Below are positions 25,234-35,523 of a DNA stretch of 64,000 nt, one piece after another. The position numbers and the translations under genes were made by a program. The first letter of the stretch is position 1. Each line of letters begins with the position of its first letter. The notes under the pieces are model-generated. The model saw only the letters and a list, made by a program, of their open reading frames with translations. It was not told where the DNA came from and did no database searches. Where the stretch lies: positions 1 to 64,000 of the forward strand of contig CALWKC010000005.1 in assembly GCA_944381165.1 (NCBI GenBank), read 5' to 3'. Source of the stretch: an uncultured Lachnospira sp. (GTDB lineage Bacteria; Bacillota; Clostridia; Lachnospirales; Lachnospiraceae).

Positions 25234-26472
25234 TTAATAGAGAGGATACTTGTCTGTCAGACCTTTTACGAGCTCCACTGCCTTTGCCTGATTTTTCTCA
25301 ACATCATCTACGAGAAGTGAGATAGCCTCAGCTACAACATCCATATCATCAGTGTTGAAGCCTCTTGTAGTGACAGCAGCCGTTCCGAGACGAATACCGC
25401 TTGTCACAAACGGAGATGCAGGGTCGTTAGGAATTGTATTCTTGTTGCAGGTAATATTTGCGGCGTCAAGAAGCTTCTCAACCTCCTTGCCCGTTACACC
25501 CTTGCTGATTAAGTTTACAAGCATAAGGTGATTATCTGTACCGCCTGATACAATATCAAAACCTCTGCTGATAAGTCCTTTGCAGAGAGCATCGGCATTC
25601 TTGACAACATTTTCTGCATATGTCTTAAAGCTTGGTTCCAGTGCTTCCTTTAAGCATACGGCCTTTGCAGCTATAACATGCATAAGAGGACCGCCCTGAA
25701 TGCCAGGGAATACAGACTTGTTAAACTTGAATTTATCAGCGTTCTCTGCAGAACTCAAAATCATACCGCCTCTAGGTCCGCGCAGCGTCTTATGAGTTGT
25801 TGTTGTGACAACATCAGCATAAGGAATCGGACTTGGATGAGCGCCTCCGGCAACAAGACCTGCAATATGTGCCATATCTACCATGAGATATGCCCCTACC
25901 TCATCACAGATTTCTCTGAATTTCTTAAAATCAATAGTTCTAGCATAAGCGCTCGCGCCTGCAATAATCATCTTAGGTCTGCACTCTTTTGCTATTCTTA
26001 AAACATCATCATAATCAATAAAGCCCTCTGAGGTTACACCGTAAGGAACAATATTAAAATATTTGCCTGAAATATTAACAGGTGAGCCGTGAGAAAGATG
26101 TCCGCCGCAGTCAAGGCTCATACCCATAACAGTATCGCCCGGCTCTACCATTGCAAAAAATGCTGCCAGATTTGCCTGTGCTCCTGAGTGAGGCTGAACA
26201 TTGGCATACTCACAGCCAAACAATTTCTTTGCTCTCTCAATGGCAAGATTTTCCACAACGTCTACATACTCACAGCCTCCGTAATAACGCTTTCCAGGAT
26301 ATCCCTCAGCGTACTTGTTTGTCAGCGGGCTTCCCATAGCTGCCATAACAGCCTTGCTGACAAGATTTTCTGAGGCAATAAGCTCAATATGGCTCCTCTG
26401 TCTTCCCAACTCGTCCTCCATTGCCTTTGCAACTTCAGGGTCGTAATTTAAAACTTCATCAAATGAATACAT
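25234..26472 (-). CDS. glyA: Serine hydroxymethyltransferase
   Basis: A 412-residue PLP enzyme converting serine and tetrahydrofolate to glycine and methylene-THF. It shows [33 protein letters not shown], the PLP lysine in [14 protein letters not shown] and a standard C-terminal domain. GGAGGT sits six bases before the ATG. The chemoreceptor gene ends 46 bp upstream with no clear promoter between, so read-through is possible but functionally unrelated. Confidence 0.96.
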   Translation of the reverse strand: MYSFDEVLNYDPEVAKAMEDELGRQRSHIELIASENLVSKAVMAAMGSPLTNKYAEGYPGKRYYGGCEYVDVVENLAIERAKKLFGCEYANVQPHSGAQANLAAFFAMVEPGDTVMGMSLDCGGHLSHGSPVNISGKYFNIVPYGVTSEGFIDYDDVLRIAKECRPKMIIAGASAYARTIDFKKFREICDEVGAYLMVDMAHIAGLVAGGAHPSPIPYADVVTTTTHKTLRGPRGGMILSSAENADKFKFNKSVFPGIQGGPLMHVIAAKAVCLKEALEPSFKTYAENVVKNADALCKGLISRGFDIVSGGTDNHLMLVNLISKGVTGKEVEKLLDAANITCNKNTIPNDPASPFVTSGIRLGTAAVTTRGFNTDDMDVVAEAISLLVDDVEKNQAKAVELVKGLTDKYPLY

Positions 26473-26518
26473 TTTGCAACCTCCGCTAAATTATTTGCTT
26501 TTTGTTCTAATAATATAA

Positions 26519-28927
26519 TTATATTTTAAATAAGTCAATAGCCTGCGCAAGAGCCTCAGAGTTATTACTCAAATCCTGTGCTGCACTGTTAAGTCCCTCA
26601 ACTTGCTCCAACTGACGGTTTGCAGTCTCGGTAACTTCCTCAGACGCGGCTGCTGTCTGCTGTGAAACAGCAGATATGCTCTCTATTGCGTCTATCGTCT
26701 GAGCCTTTGAATCGGCTATCGTGTCAATTCCGCTGGTAATCTCGTCGAGATTGCTTATCAGCTCTCCGAACTGCGACTGGATATGACCGAATACCTGCTC
26801 CGCATTTTCAAGAGATTTGCCCTGTATCTCCACGACATCCTCTGCTCTCTTTGCTATTTCAACAGTATCATTGGTCTTTTTATTAATATCATCGACAATC
26901 TTGCGAATCTCATTGACAGAATTGACAGACTGATCCGCAAGCTTGCGGATTTCGTCCGCCACAACCGCAAAGCCCCTTCCGGCTTCTCCTGCTCTCGCCG
27001 CTTCAATAGAAGCGTTGAGCGACAAAAGATTAGTCTGCTCAGCAATCTCATTAATGGCTCCGATAATGTTTCCTATAGATTGCGATGAAGACTTCAGCTT
27101 ATTGATCTCGCTGATAACCTGATGCGTTATATTAACAGTATCGTCTGCATTATTTTTCAGCTCCTGAATTGAAGTCATACCGCTCTCAACTATCTGAGAA
27201 GTCTCCTCCGCAATCCGGGCTATTTTATCGGAATTTTCGGACACAATATTAATCTTTTCCGAAAGATTATCCATCTGCCTCAGACAATCCTCGGAATCCT
27301 CAGCCTGCTGTACAACTCCGTGTTCAATTTCCTGTATTGCCATAGTGATTTTCTGTGTCTCGGCGAGCAGTTCCCTTGCGCTCTCAGTGACGGTATCAAC
27401 CGATACATCAACCTTATCGGAAACAGCCTTCGTCTTTTCAATAAGCTTCTTGACATTGTTAATCATGCCGTTAGTACTGCTGCCGAGAACGGCAAACTCA
27501 TCACTTCTTCTCAGGTCGACAGATATTGTCAGATCTCCGGCGGCAGCCTTTTCAAGGCGCTCCATAATATGCTTTATTGCCCTGCTGATATTAGAAGCGA
27601 GCATTCCGCCTATAAACACTGCAACAGCAATAGTCGCTATAATCAAAACAACTGATACATATTTAATAGCGTTTGCCTGAGCAATAATTGTGCTCTGCGG
27701 TATCAGCGCGCATACCATAAAACCGTCGTCTGTTGTGCTGTACACAAAAAGCTGTTCCCTGCCGTTGTATCTTACAAAACGGCTTCCGCTCTTTTCCTCT
27801 GACGAAAGCGCTTCGCCGTAAAAATCCTTATCGGAAATATACCGCGTGCTCTTGTCGCTTTCAAGATAATCGGAAGAAATAATTTCTCCTCCGTCAGGCG
27901 CGATAAGCGCAATCACACTGTTTTTGCCCAAATCAATATCTGCAAGCGTGTCTGCTACATAGTCTGAATTCAAATCAAAGAAAATATATCCCACGCTCTT
28001 TCCGGAGTTTCCGACAAGCTGCCTTCCATAGCTCACTGAATAATCGCCCACTCCGCGCGTATCAAGATACTCTCTCGAAGTGAACCACGCCGTCCTGTCC
28101 TGATCGATTTTCTGCCCCTCCGCAGAAGCCTTTATGCTGCTGTATTCGCCTGTTGTCTCCATTGAGGTCGTGCTTGTAAAAATACTTCTCCCGTAACTGC
28201 CGATAACATACGCCGCCTTTATTGCCTTATTTCCCATAGCGGTAGATGAAAGGTTCGACGATATATTGCTGTATGTAGTGCTCTCTGTCATAACATCATT
28301 TGCAAGAGAGCCTGAATAATACGATTTGACATCTGTATTATTTGCAAAATCTGTCGCCAGCGCGCTTACATTTGAAAACATCAGCTTATAGTAATCCGCC
28401 GTCTTTTGAATTGTGGAGGTTGACGCCTCGATAAAGCTTGATTTTATGGCATTTGAAGCCGTTACATATGAAATAACACCCAGCATTATAATCAAAACTA
28501 CCGGTATTATAAAGGCTCCGATAAGCTTTACCTTAATAGACATCCTTTTTTTCAGAATGCCCGGCAGCCCCTTTTTCTTCTTTACATCCTTTTTATCAGG
28601 CTGCTCACTTTTTTCTTCATTATGCCCGCTGTCTTCGCTCTCTTCTTCCTGCGTATCCGCAGAAAAATCTTCCTCCGGTACTGCTTCGGACGTCTCTTCA
28701 TCAATCCCGACGTTCTCAGAAATGTCATTGTCCTCCGAAATACCTTCATCTGAAACATCTTCACCAGAAACAAAATCCTCATCCGCAACGGTACCGGACA
28801 TATCCGCTGTGACTGTTTTGTCTTCCTCGGCAGCTTCCTCCTGCTTTTCAGCATCCGCCTCTCCTTCGGCGATTATCTCCTCCGCAGCGATATTTTCTTC
28901 CTGCTTATCGTCTTCCAAACTACTCAT
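26519..28927 (-). CDS. Methyl-accepting chemotaxis protein with long acidic N-terminus
   Basis: An 802-residue transmembrane chemoreceptor. Residues 1-115 are a cytoplasmic low-complexity tail very rich in Glu, Asp and Ser; a Lys-rich patch follows, then TM1 at about 134-156. A periplasm-facing Cache-type sensor spans about 157-415, TM2 about 423-447, then HAMP and the coiled-coil signalling domain with the tip [20 protein letters not shown]. The sensor contains a Cache-like YFD segment ([12 protein letters not shown]). Ribosome site AAGGGG. The acidic tail ahead of TM1 is unusual for the family. No flagellar or che genes are nearby. Confidence 0.9.
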   Translation of the reverse strand: MSSLEDDKQEENIAAEEIIAEGEADAEKQEEAAEEDKTVTADMSGTVADEDFVSGEDVSDEGISEDNDISENVGIDEETSEAVPEEDFSADTQEEESEDSGHNEEKSEQPDKKDVKKKKGLPGILKKRMSIKVKLIGAFIIPVVLIIMLGVISYVTASNAIKSSFIEASTSTIQKTADYYKLMFSNVSALATDFANNTDVKSYYSGSLANDVMTESTTYSNISSNLSSTAMGNKAIKAAYVIGSYGRSIFTSTTSMETTGEYSSIKASAEGQKIDQDRTAWFTSREYLDTRGVGDYSVSYGRQLVGNSGKSVGYIFFDLNSDYVADTLADIDLGKNSVIALIAPDGGEIISSDYLESDKSTRYISDKDFYGEALSSEEKSGSRFVRYNGREQLFVYSTTDDGFMVCALIPQSTIIAQANAIKYVSVVLIIATIAVAVFIGGMLASNISRAIKHIMERLEKAAAGDLTISVDLRRSDEFAVLGSSTNGMINNVKKLIEKTKAVSDKVDVSVDTVTESARELLAETQKITMAIQEIEHGVVQQAEDSEDCLRQMDNLSEKINIVSENSDKIARIAEETSQIVESGMTSIQELKNNADDTVNITHQVISEINKLKSSSQSIGNIIGAINEIAEQTNLLSLNASIEAARAGEAGRGFAVVADEIRKLADQSVNSVNEIRKIVDDINKKTNDTVEIAKRAEDVVEIQGKSLENAEQVFGHIQSQFGELISNLDEITSGIDTIADSKAQTIDAIESISAVSQQTAAASEEVTETANRQLEQVEGLNSAAQDLSNNSEALAQAIDLFKI

Positions 28928-29008
28928 ACGTACACCCCTTTTCGCCGTGCGTCCACAAATACTTGCCGCAAAGCATTATGTCCGCATACTCTTCATGTGA
29001 AATATTTG

Positions 29009-30796
29009 CTAGTTACCCTGAATAATATCAATGGACAGCTCACTGAGCTGCTTTTCATCCACAACATCCGGTGCGTTTGTAAGCAGACATGAAGCATCTT
29101 TGACCTTCGGAAATGCTATAACATCACGAATACTGTCCCTCTTTGCCATAAGCATGACAAGTCTGTCTAGACCGTATGCAAGTCCTGCATGAGGCGGTAC
29201 TCCGTACTTAAACGCATCCAGCAGGAAACCAAACTTTTCGTTTGCGACCTCAGGGCTGAGACCAAGAGCCTTAAACATGCGCTGCTGAACATCCGCCTGA
29301 TGAATACGCACGCTTCCGCCGCCGATTTCCGTACCGTTAAGCACTATGTCATATGCCTTTGCGCGCACTGAGCCCGGATCGCTCTCCAGCTTATCCAAAT
29401 CCTCGTCCATTGGCATTGTGAACGGATGATGCATCGCAACGAAACGCTCCTCCTCGTCAGACCACTCAAACTGAGGAAACTCTGTCACCCACAAAAACTT
29501 ATAATCATTTTTGTCAAGCAGCCCCATCTGCTCGGCAAGCTCCACGCGCAGCGCTCCGAGCACGCTCCACACAATTTTGTTTCTGTCTGCGGCAAAGAGA
29601 AGCAGATCCCCGTTTCCACCGTCTAACGCGCCTATGATTGCCTTCATTTCTTCCTCTGTCATAAACTTTGAGAAAGACGACTTTACCGTGCCGTCGTCCT
29701 GAATTGCGATATAAGCCAGCCCCTTTGCTCCGTAGCCCTTTGCGAAATCTACGAGTGCGTCAATCTTTTTGCGCGGCATTGCTCCCTGTCCCTTTGCGTT
29801 GATGCCGCGTACAGAGCCCCCGTTTTCGACAGCCTGAGTAAATACGCCGAAACCGCAGTTTTTAACAAGCTCCGTTATATCCTTAAGCTCCATTCCAAAT
29901 CTTAAGTCAGGCTTGTCTGAGCCAAATCTGTCCATTGCCTCCTGCCATGTCATTCTCTGTATAGGAAGCGAAACAGTAACTCCGAGCACCTCTTTAAATA
30001 AATATGCCAGCAGACGCTCATTTACATCAATTACGTCGTCTACGTCGACAAATGAAAGCTCCATATCAATCTGTGTAAATTCAGGCTGTCTGTCAGCTCT
30101 CAAATCCTCGTCACGGAAACATCTCGCAATCTGCATATAGCGGTCATATCCGGAACACATAAGCATCTGCTTAAAGAGCTGCGGCGACTGCGGCAGCGCG
30201 TAAAACTTGCCGGGATGAACGCGGCTCGGCACAAGGTAATCTCTTGCTCCCTCAGGAGTACTCTTTGTGAGCATAGGCGTCTCAATCTCAAGAAAGCCCT
30301 CATTCGCAAGAAAGGCTCTCGTGAGTGTAGCCACCTTACTTCTCATAATTATATTTGACTGAATATCAGGTCTTCTCAAATCGAGACATCTGTATTTTAA
30401 TCTCAATTCTTCCTTTGTATTGATGTTTTCCTCTATCGGGAACGGAGGCGTCTCTGATTCTGACAAAATACGAAGCTGTGTCGCAACAACCTCAATTTCT
30501 CCTGTCTTTAAATTTTCATTAACTGCTCCGGAACGCTTCTGCACAGTTCCCACAACGGCAATAACAAACTCATTTCTGAGTGTATACGCCTTTTCAAAGC
30601 CTTCCTTGCCGACGCTGTTCTCATCAAATACAAGCTGAATTATACCGCTCCTGTCCCTCAAATCTACAAATATAAGAGAGCCGAGATTTCTTCTGGTCTG
30701 GACCCAGCCCATAACAGTCACAGTCTGCCCGGCATCCGCTAAAGACACCTCCGTACATCTGTGTGTTCTCTTTAAGCCTACCATTGCTTCAGCCAT
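29009..30796 (-). CDS. aspS: Aspartyl-tRNA synthetase
   Basis: A 595-residue bacterial-type class II synthetase charging tRNA-Asp. The N-terminal OB fold contains GWVQTRRNLGSLIFVDLRD. The class II core has FLEIETPMLTKSTPEGARDYLVPSR, CFRDEDLRADRQPEFTQID and the C-terminal GLAYGLDRLVMLM; the GAD insertion lies between. AGGAGG precedes the ATG. It is the last gene of rel / metallo-hydrolase / hemZ / aspS. In many Firmicutes hisS stands between hemZ and aspS; here it is absent. No T-box leader is present. Confidence 0.96.
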   Translation of the reverse strand: MAEAMVGLKRTHRCTEVSLADAGQTVTVMGWVQTRRNLGSLIFVDLRDRSGIIQLVFDENSVGKEGFEKAYTLRNEFVIAVVGTVQKRSGAVNENLKTGEIEVVATQLRILSESETPPFPIEENINTKEELRLKYRCLDLRRPDIQSNIIMRSKVATLTRAFLANEGFLEIETPMLTKSTPEGARDYLVPSRVHPGKFYALPQSPQLFKQMLMCSGYDRYMQIARCFRDEDLRADRQPEFTQIDMELSFVDVDDVIDVNERLLAYLFKEVLGVTVSLPIQRMTWQEAMDRFGSDKPDLRFGMELKDITELVKNCGFGVFTQAVENGGSVRGINAKGQGAMPRKKIDALVDFAKGYGAKGLAYIAIQDDGTVKSSFSKFMTEEEMKAIIGALDGGNGDLLLFAADRNKIVWSVLGALRVELAEQMGLLDKNDYKFLWVTEFPQFEWSDEEERFVAMHHPFTMPMDEDLDKLESDPGSVRAKAYDIVLNGTEIGGGSVRIHQADVQQRMFKALGLSPEVANEKFGFLLDAFKYGVPPHAGLAYGLDRLVMLMAKRDSIRDVIAFPKVKDASCLLTNAPDVVDEKQLSELSIDIIQGN

Positions 30797-30828
30797 TTTC
30801 TTTCCTCCTGTAAAATAAAATATTCTTT

Positions 30829-32229
30829 TTAATTATTTTTAAAGAAATTCTTTTTTCTCATAATCATCTCATCTATGCGCTCAATATAGCTTGTCAAATC
30901 CTTAACATTTTCGACACGCTCTATCCTCGGCGACGAACTTCCCGCATCAAACACAACCTTAGTCGACGCGCCTGCTCCTACAGCTATAATCGTCTGTTTT
31001 TCTTCCATAATAAGAATATTATAGATACACTCCCGACCGGGAAGCGCATAGCCTACATTCTCTAAATTCCCTGCCATATTTTTCTGGCGGTACATATAAT
31101 AAGGCTCACAGCCGATTTTTTTAGCATATTCAGCCGCAAGCGAGACAATTTCGTCACTGTTTTCAAACTTTAAATCTATATATTTTTCGCGCCATATATT
31201 GAGAGCCGCTGCCCTTTTTATCGCAAGTGAGTGCACCGTAAGACTCTCCGGTTTGAGAGCGCTTATACGCTCAAGCGTAGCCCTGACCTCATCTATCCCC
31301 TCACCCGGAAGCCCCAATATAATATCCATGTTTATATTGTCAAAGCCGGCCTTCCTTGCAAGCCAAAACGCCTCTTCAACCTGTGCCGCGCTGTGCCTTC
31401 TCCCGATTATCTCAAGCGTTTTGTCGTTCATAGTCTGCGGATTAATTGAAATTCTGCCGACTCCGTGCTCTTTAAGAACACGCAGCTTTTCCTCGGTTAC
31501 ACTGTCAGGTCTTCCCGCCTCCACGGTAAGCTCACGGACATTTTCCATATCAAAACCGCGCTCAAGCTCTGTCAGAAGTCTGTCGAGCTGCTCAGGCTCC
31601 AGTGTAGTGGGAGTTCCTCCGCCTATATATACAGTGTCAAGCCTTTTTCCTGACATTTCGCCGGACACAAAATGTATCTCTTTAATCAAAGCATCAAGAT
31701 AGCTCTCAACCTTTGAGCGGTTTGCCGCCAGAGAGTACGAGGTAAATGAACAGTAAAGACAGGTTGTAGGACAAAACGGAATACCTACATACAGGCTGTA
31801 TCCGTTCTGATAGTCAAGTCTCTCAAGAATATCTCTCTCCGTCTTTGCCACGCGCAGCGCAAGCTCTGCTTTACCCGGCGACACAAAATGCTCCTGCTCA
31901 AATTCTCTCATAATCTCGGTCTCATCAAAACCGGATTCAAGCATTGAATATGCGATTTTACTGGGACGGACGCCTGTCAAATATCCCCACGGAAGAGTTT
32001 TATTTGTTTCGGCAGACAGCGACAAATAAAGATTTCTCTTAAAACAGTCATGAGCCTCTTTTTTCCCCAGCTTCTCACAATCAGGCACCTCTGCACTTAC
32101 AACCATATCTCCCGGCTCAGGGGTAACATCACTTTTTTTAAGCGCCGTTTTTGCCCCGGGATAAAAAGACTTTACAAGCACCTGAGCGTCGTCATAAAAC
32201 GCCGTGTTTTCTAAATCTATATATATCAT
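30829..32229 (-). CDS. hemZ: Coproporphyrinogen III oxidase-like radical SAM protein HemZ
   Basis: A 466-residue radical-SAM protein of the HemZ group, related to HemN/HemW. A cluster-binding motif PFCPTTCLYCSF is at about 170-181, followed by YIGGGTPTTLE. The N-terminal 160 residues form the HemZ-specific extension (WGYLTGVRPSKIAYSML). Despite its name the true substrate is unsettled, and heme synthesis genes are absent here. The ATG at 32229 is used since longer starts overlap the upstream gene. It lies between the metallo-hydrolase and aspS, a common Firmicutes order. Confidence 0.9.
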   Translation of the reverse strand: MIYIDLENTAFYDDAQVLVKSFYPGAKTALKKSDVTPEPGDMVVSAEVPDCEKLGKKEAHDCFKRNLYLSLSAETNKTLPWGYLTGVRPSKIAYSMLESGFDETEIMREFEQEHFVSPGKAELALRVAKTERDILERLDYQNGYSLYVGIPFCPTTCLYCSFTSYSLAANRSKVESYLDALIKEIHFVSGEMSGKRLDTVYIGGGTPTTLEPEQLDRLLTELERGFDMENVRELTVEAGRPDSVTEEKLRVLKEHGVGRISINPQTMNDKTLEIIGRRHSAAQVEEAFWLARKAGFDNINMDIILGLPGEGIDEVRATLERISALKPESLTVHSLAIKRAAALNIWREKYIDLKFENSDEIVSLAAEYAKKIGCEPYYMYRQKNMAGNLENVGYALPGRECIYNILIMEEKQTIIAVGAGASTKVVFDAGSSSPRIERVENVKDLTSYIERIDEMIMRKKNFFKNN

Positions 32230-32270
32230 ATTTTCTCTTTTCCGGTATACACCTGTAAAATTGCAGCACA

Positions 32271-32903
32271 TCACTGACAAAACGGATTGTATTTCTTTTC
32301 GTCAGCAATCGTAGTGCAATCGCCGTGTCCCGGAAATACTTTAGTATCGTCAGGCAGTTTAAACAGCTTGCCCTTTATACTGCTCACTATTTTTGAAAAA
32401 CTCCCTGTCGCAAAATCAGTTCTTCCTACCGACCCTTCAAACAATGTATCTCCGGAAAACAATATTCCCGCCTCCTCCACATAGTAAGACATTCCGCCCT
32501 CCGTGTGCCCAGGAGTGTGAATTGCCAGTATATCAAAGCCTGCAGGGCTTATATGCTGCCCGTCCGACAGCCATTCATCAGCCGAAAGCGTGATATTTTC
32601 CCTGTCCATATGCCCTGAAAGGTTCATATAAGGGTCTGCAAGCAGCTCTTTTTCCTGCTCTCCGGCATAAACTTTAACTCCGTACTCGTCTTTAATGCGT
32701 TCCGCCGCTCCGATATGGTCGTAATGACCGTGTGTCAGCAAAACGGCGCTCAGCCTGCATTTATTTCTTTGTAGCATTTCCCTTATTGCAGACGCATCGG
32801 CCGCCGGGTCAATAAGCACGGCATCTGAACTGTCCTCGTTAATCAAAAGATAGCAATTTGTAGATACACCTGAAATCAAAATATAATCTAAACTAATTTT
32901 CAT
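32271..32903 (-). CDS. MBL-fold metallo-hydrolase (glyoxalase II-like)
   Basis: A 210-residue cytoplasmic metallo-beta-lactamase-fold hydrolase. The metal ligands are in LLTHGHYDHIGA (H-x-H-x-D-H), HTPGHTEGG, GDTLFEGSVGRTD and the terminal FPGHGD. Members of this group hydrolyse thioesters such as S-lactoylglutathione analogues, and substrates in Clostridia are mostly unknown. Its GAGGAT ribosome site is the last part of repeat B2, so translation is set by the repeat. It follows rel and precedes hemZ. Confidence 0.88.
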   Translation of the reverse strand: MKISLDYILISGVSTNCYLLINEDSSDAVLIDPAADASAIREMLQRNKCRLSAVLLTHGHYDHIGAAERIKDEYGVKVYAGEQEKELLADPYMNLSGHMDRENITLSADEWLSDGQHISPAGFDILAIHTPGHTEGGMSYYVEEAGILFSGDTLFEGSVGRTDFATGSFSKIVSSIKGKLFKLPDDTKVFPGHGDCTTIADEKKYNPFCQ

Positions 32904-32905
32904 AT

Positions 32906-33061
32906 TATCCTCATTTCTGAGCGGCTTGCCGCGAAGAGGCGATGAGAAATCCGCACAGGCGGTTTCTCATCTGCCATCATGGCTATTTGCTTTCGCTCAG
33001 AAACAAATAGCCGTGTGAAAAATCAGCGCATCAGCGTGATTTTTCACACTATCCTCATTTC
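32906..33061. repeat. Hairpin repeat B2 flanked by 12 bp direct repeats
   Basis: A compact insertion between rel and the metallo-hydrolase gene. TATCCTCATTTC occurs at 32906-32917 and again at 33050-33061. Between these lie three perfect hairpins: GATGAGAAA-TCCGC region (arms about 32941-32954 and 32959-32971), GGCTATTTG/CAAATAGCC, and GTGTGAAAAATCA/TGATTTTTCACAC. The first 48 bp match repeat B1. One copy of the direct repeat holds the rel stop codon and the other the ribosome site of the next gene. Confidence 0.75.
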
Positions 33062-35357
33062 AGCCGGCAGCTCTCTCAATATCGGTTACACCTTCAATAT
33101 TTTTAAGTTTTCCGATAAGTCTGTTCAGTTCATCCTTTCCGTGAATGTCAAAACCTAAATTAATTGTGGCAATTCCTTTTTTGTTGACGCGGCTGTTCAT
33201 AAATTTGACGTCAATATTCGCCTCTGTAAAAATTCTCGAAATATCCACAATAAGACCTGTTCTGTTGGCGGCAAAAATATTAATCTCGGTGCTGTACTTA
33301 TCAGCCGAAGAGTCGCCCTGTTCCCACTCGGCATCAATCAGTCTTACGCGCTCGCTCTCCGGAAAATTAAGTACGTTTACACAGTCTGTCCTGTGAATGG
33401 TAACTCCCCTTCCCCTTGTGACAAAACCGACAATCTCATCTCCCGGAACAGGATTGCAGCATTTTGAAAATCTCACCGCAACATCATGAATACCCTTAAC
33501 GACAATACCGCCCTTATTTTTCTTGGCTTTATCTCTGTTTTTTGCTTCAGACTGCACAATGCCCTCAAGGACATCCTTATCTGTGACCTCTGCCTTCTTT
33601 CGCTTTTCATTTTCCTCGACAAGCTTATTTACAACCTGCCCTTCCTTGAGCCCTCCGTGCCCGACTGACGCAAGAAGAGAATTCCAGTCCTTAAAGCCGT
33701 ATTTGTTGAGAGTCTTTTCCTGATTTTCCGGCTTGTTAATATCGGCCAGAACAATTCCCTTTGCCTTGCAGTAGTTGGCGATAAGCTCTTTTCCTTTAAG
33801 TATATTATCTTCCTTTAATTCCTGTTTAAACCACTGGTTAATCTTATTTCGCGCCTGCGTGCTCTTGACAATGTTAAGCCAGTCGCGGCTCGGTCCCTTT
33901 GAATTCTGTGAGGTGATAATCTCAACCCTGTCGCCGTTCTTAAGCTCATAGTCAATCGTCACAAGCTTTCCGTTGACCCTCGCGCCGACCATTTTATTTC
34001 CAACCGCGCTGTGAATACTATACGCAAAATCCACAGGACATGAGCCCGCAGGAAGGTTTTTAACATCTCCTGTAGGTGTAAAGCAATATATATTATCCGA
34101 GAATAAATTCAAATCACTCTTTATTGATGACAAAAATTCTTTATTATCAGACATTTCTGTCTGCCATTCAAGCATCTGTCTAAGCCAGCTCAGTTTTGCT
34201 TCCTCGTTGGCGTTGCTTGTACCGTTCTTTCCTTCTTTATATTTCCAGTGGGCTGCGATTCCGTACTCCGCTGTTCTGTGCATCTCATAGGTACGAATCT
34301 GCACTTCAAATGGCTGCCCGTTAGAAGCGATAAGCGTGGTGTGAAGCGACTGATACATATTAGGCTTAGGCATGGCAATATAATCCTTGAAACGCCCCGG
34401 TATCGGCTTATACATTTCATGAATTACGCCGAGAGCCGCATAGCAGTCCTTCACCGTATCAACCTTTATTCTGACCGCAAATATATCATAAATCTGGTCA
34501 AGCGTCTTATTCTGATTGACCATTTTTCTGTAAATAGAAAAGAAGTGTTTTACGCGGCCGTCAATTTCCGCCTCAATCCCCGCGTTGCTTATATGCATTC
34601 CGACTTCTTTTATAATACTTTTTATAAATGCCTCTCTTCCCGGCCTGTTTAAATTGACCTGCTCAACAAGGTCGTTATAGACATCCGGCATCAGATATTT
34701 CATGGACAGATCATCAAGCTCAACCTTAATCTTTGAAATACCGAGACGGTGGGCAATAGGCGCATATATCTCCATTGTCTCACGGGACTTCTCAATCTGC
34801 TTTGTAGGCGACTGATACTGCATCGTCCTCATGTTGTGAAGGCGGTCGGCAAGCTTAATCATAATAACACGAATATCCTTTGCCATGGCAAGAAACATCT
34901 TGCGCAGATTTTCCGCCTGAACCTCTATCTTGTCATGCTGATAATTCAACTGTGTCAGCTTGGTAACACCGTCGACGAGAAGCGCAACCTCCGCGCCGAA
35001 TTCCTTTGCAACATCCTCGCTCGACATAACCGTATCTTCAACAACGTCATGAAGAAGCCCGGCTATAATCGTCTCCTTGTCAAGCTCCAGCTCCGCCAGA
35101 ATAATAGCCACACAGAGAGGATGAATTATATAAGGCTCACCTGATTTTCTCTTCTGACCTTCATGTGCGGCGCTTGCGACCTTATATGCTTTCTCTATAT
35201 CAGATAAATCCGATGACGGGTGATACTTTTTAATCTCATTTATTAAATCCTGATAAAGCACCTCCGGACTTGTAAAATCAGCAGGGGTGTCCACAGGTCT
35301 CTCAACCTCGTTTGTCTTGATATTATTATCCTGTTCCAGTACAATCTTTTCCGGCAT
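33060..35357 (-). CDS. relA: Bifunctional (p)ppGpp synthetase/hydrolase (Rel)
   Basis: A 765-residue long RelA/SpoT homologue, the stringent-response enzyme. The hydrolase HD domain shows EGQKRKSGEPYIIHPL and LLHDVVEDT. The synthetase region has KDYIAMPKPNMYQSLHTT and EVQIRTYEMHRTAEYGIAAH. TGS (CFTPTGDVKNLPAGSCPVDF), a zinc-finger-like segment with CCNPVPGDEI and a C-terminal ACT domain follow. An intact HD motif indicates both activities. Its own promoter (TTGTAT-17-TATAAT) lies about 60-90 bp upstream, and GGAGGT precedes the ATG. First gene of the rel / hydrolase / hemZ / aspS unit. Confidence 0.95.
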   Translation of the reverse strand: MPEKIVLEQDNNIKTNEVERPVDTPADFTSPEVLYQDLINEIKKYHPSSDLSDIEKAYKVASAAHEGQKRKSGEPYIIHPLCVAIILAELELDKETIIAGLLHDVVEDTVMSSEDVAKEFGAEVALLVDGVTKLTQLNYQHDKIEVQAENLRKMFLAMAKDIRVIMIKLADRLHNMRTMQYQSPTKQIEKSRETMEIYAPIAHRLGISKIKVELDDLSMKYLMPDVYNDLVEQVNLNRPGREAFIKSIIKEVGMHISNAGIEAEIDGRVKHFFSIYRKMVNQNKTLDQIYDIFAVRIKVDTVKDCYAALGVIHEMYKPIPGRFKDYIAMPKPNMYQSLHTTLIASNGQPFEVQIRTYEMHRTAEYGIAAHWKYKEGKNGTSNANEEAKLSWLRQMLEWQTEMSDNKEFLSSIKSDLNLFSDNIYCFTPTGDVKNLPAGSCPVDFAYSIHSAVGNKMVGARVNGKLVTIDYELKNGDRVEIITSQNSKGPSRDWLNIVKSTQARNKINQWFKQELKEDNILKGKELIANYCKAKGIVLADINKPENQEKTLNKYGFKDWNSLLASVGHGGLKEGQVVNKLVEENEKRKKAEVTDKDVLEGIVQSEAKNRDKAKKNKGGIVVKGIHDVAVRFSKCCNPVPGDEIVGFVTRGRGVTIHRTDCVNVLNFPESERVRLIDAEWEQGDSSADKYSTEINIFAANRTGLIVDISRIFTEANIDVKFMNSRVNKKGIATINLGFDIHGKDELNRLIGKLKNIEGVTDIERAAG

Positions 35358-35416
35358 ACTCTCACCTCCGCGTCATCCTAAGCACCAATAGTGTTATCAT
35401 ATTGTTTTTAGTATTA

Positions 35417-35445
35417 ATTATAAAGTCTATCAGCCAAAAATACAA
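35417..35445 (-). promoter_or_regulatory. Promoter of rel
   Basis: TTGTAT (35440-35445), 17 bp spacer, TATAAT (35417-35422) on the minus strand, 60 bp upstream of the rel start. Confidence 0.65.
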
Positions 35446-35523
35446 GTATTCAGAAAACTTTTGCAAACTCAAATTTATGAAATTAATTTTTTAAATGTTT
35501 TTGTAAAACAAATTATATATATA

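Noticed and set aside
28413..29000. 195-codon plus-strand open frame, Ser/Pro-rich
   Set aside because: It is the antisense image of the acidic Glu-rich start of the chemoreceptor gene; no ribosome site and no family resemblance.
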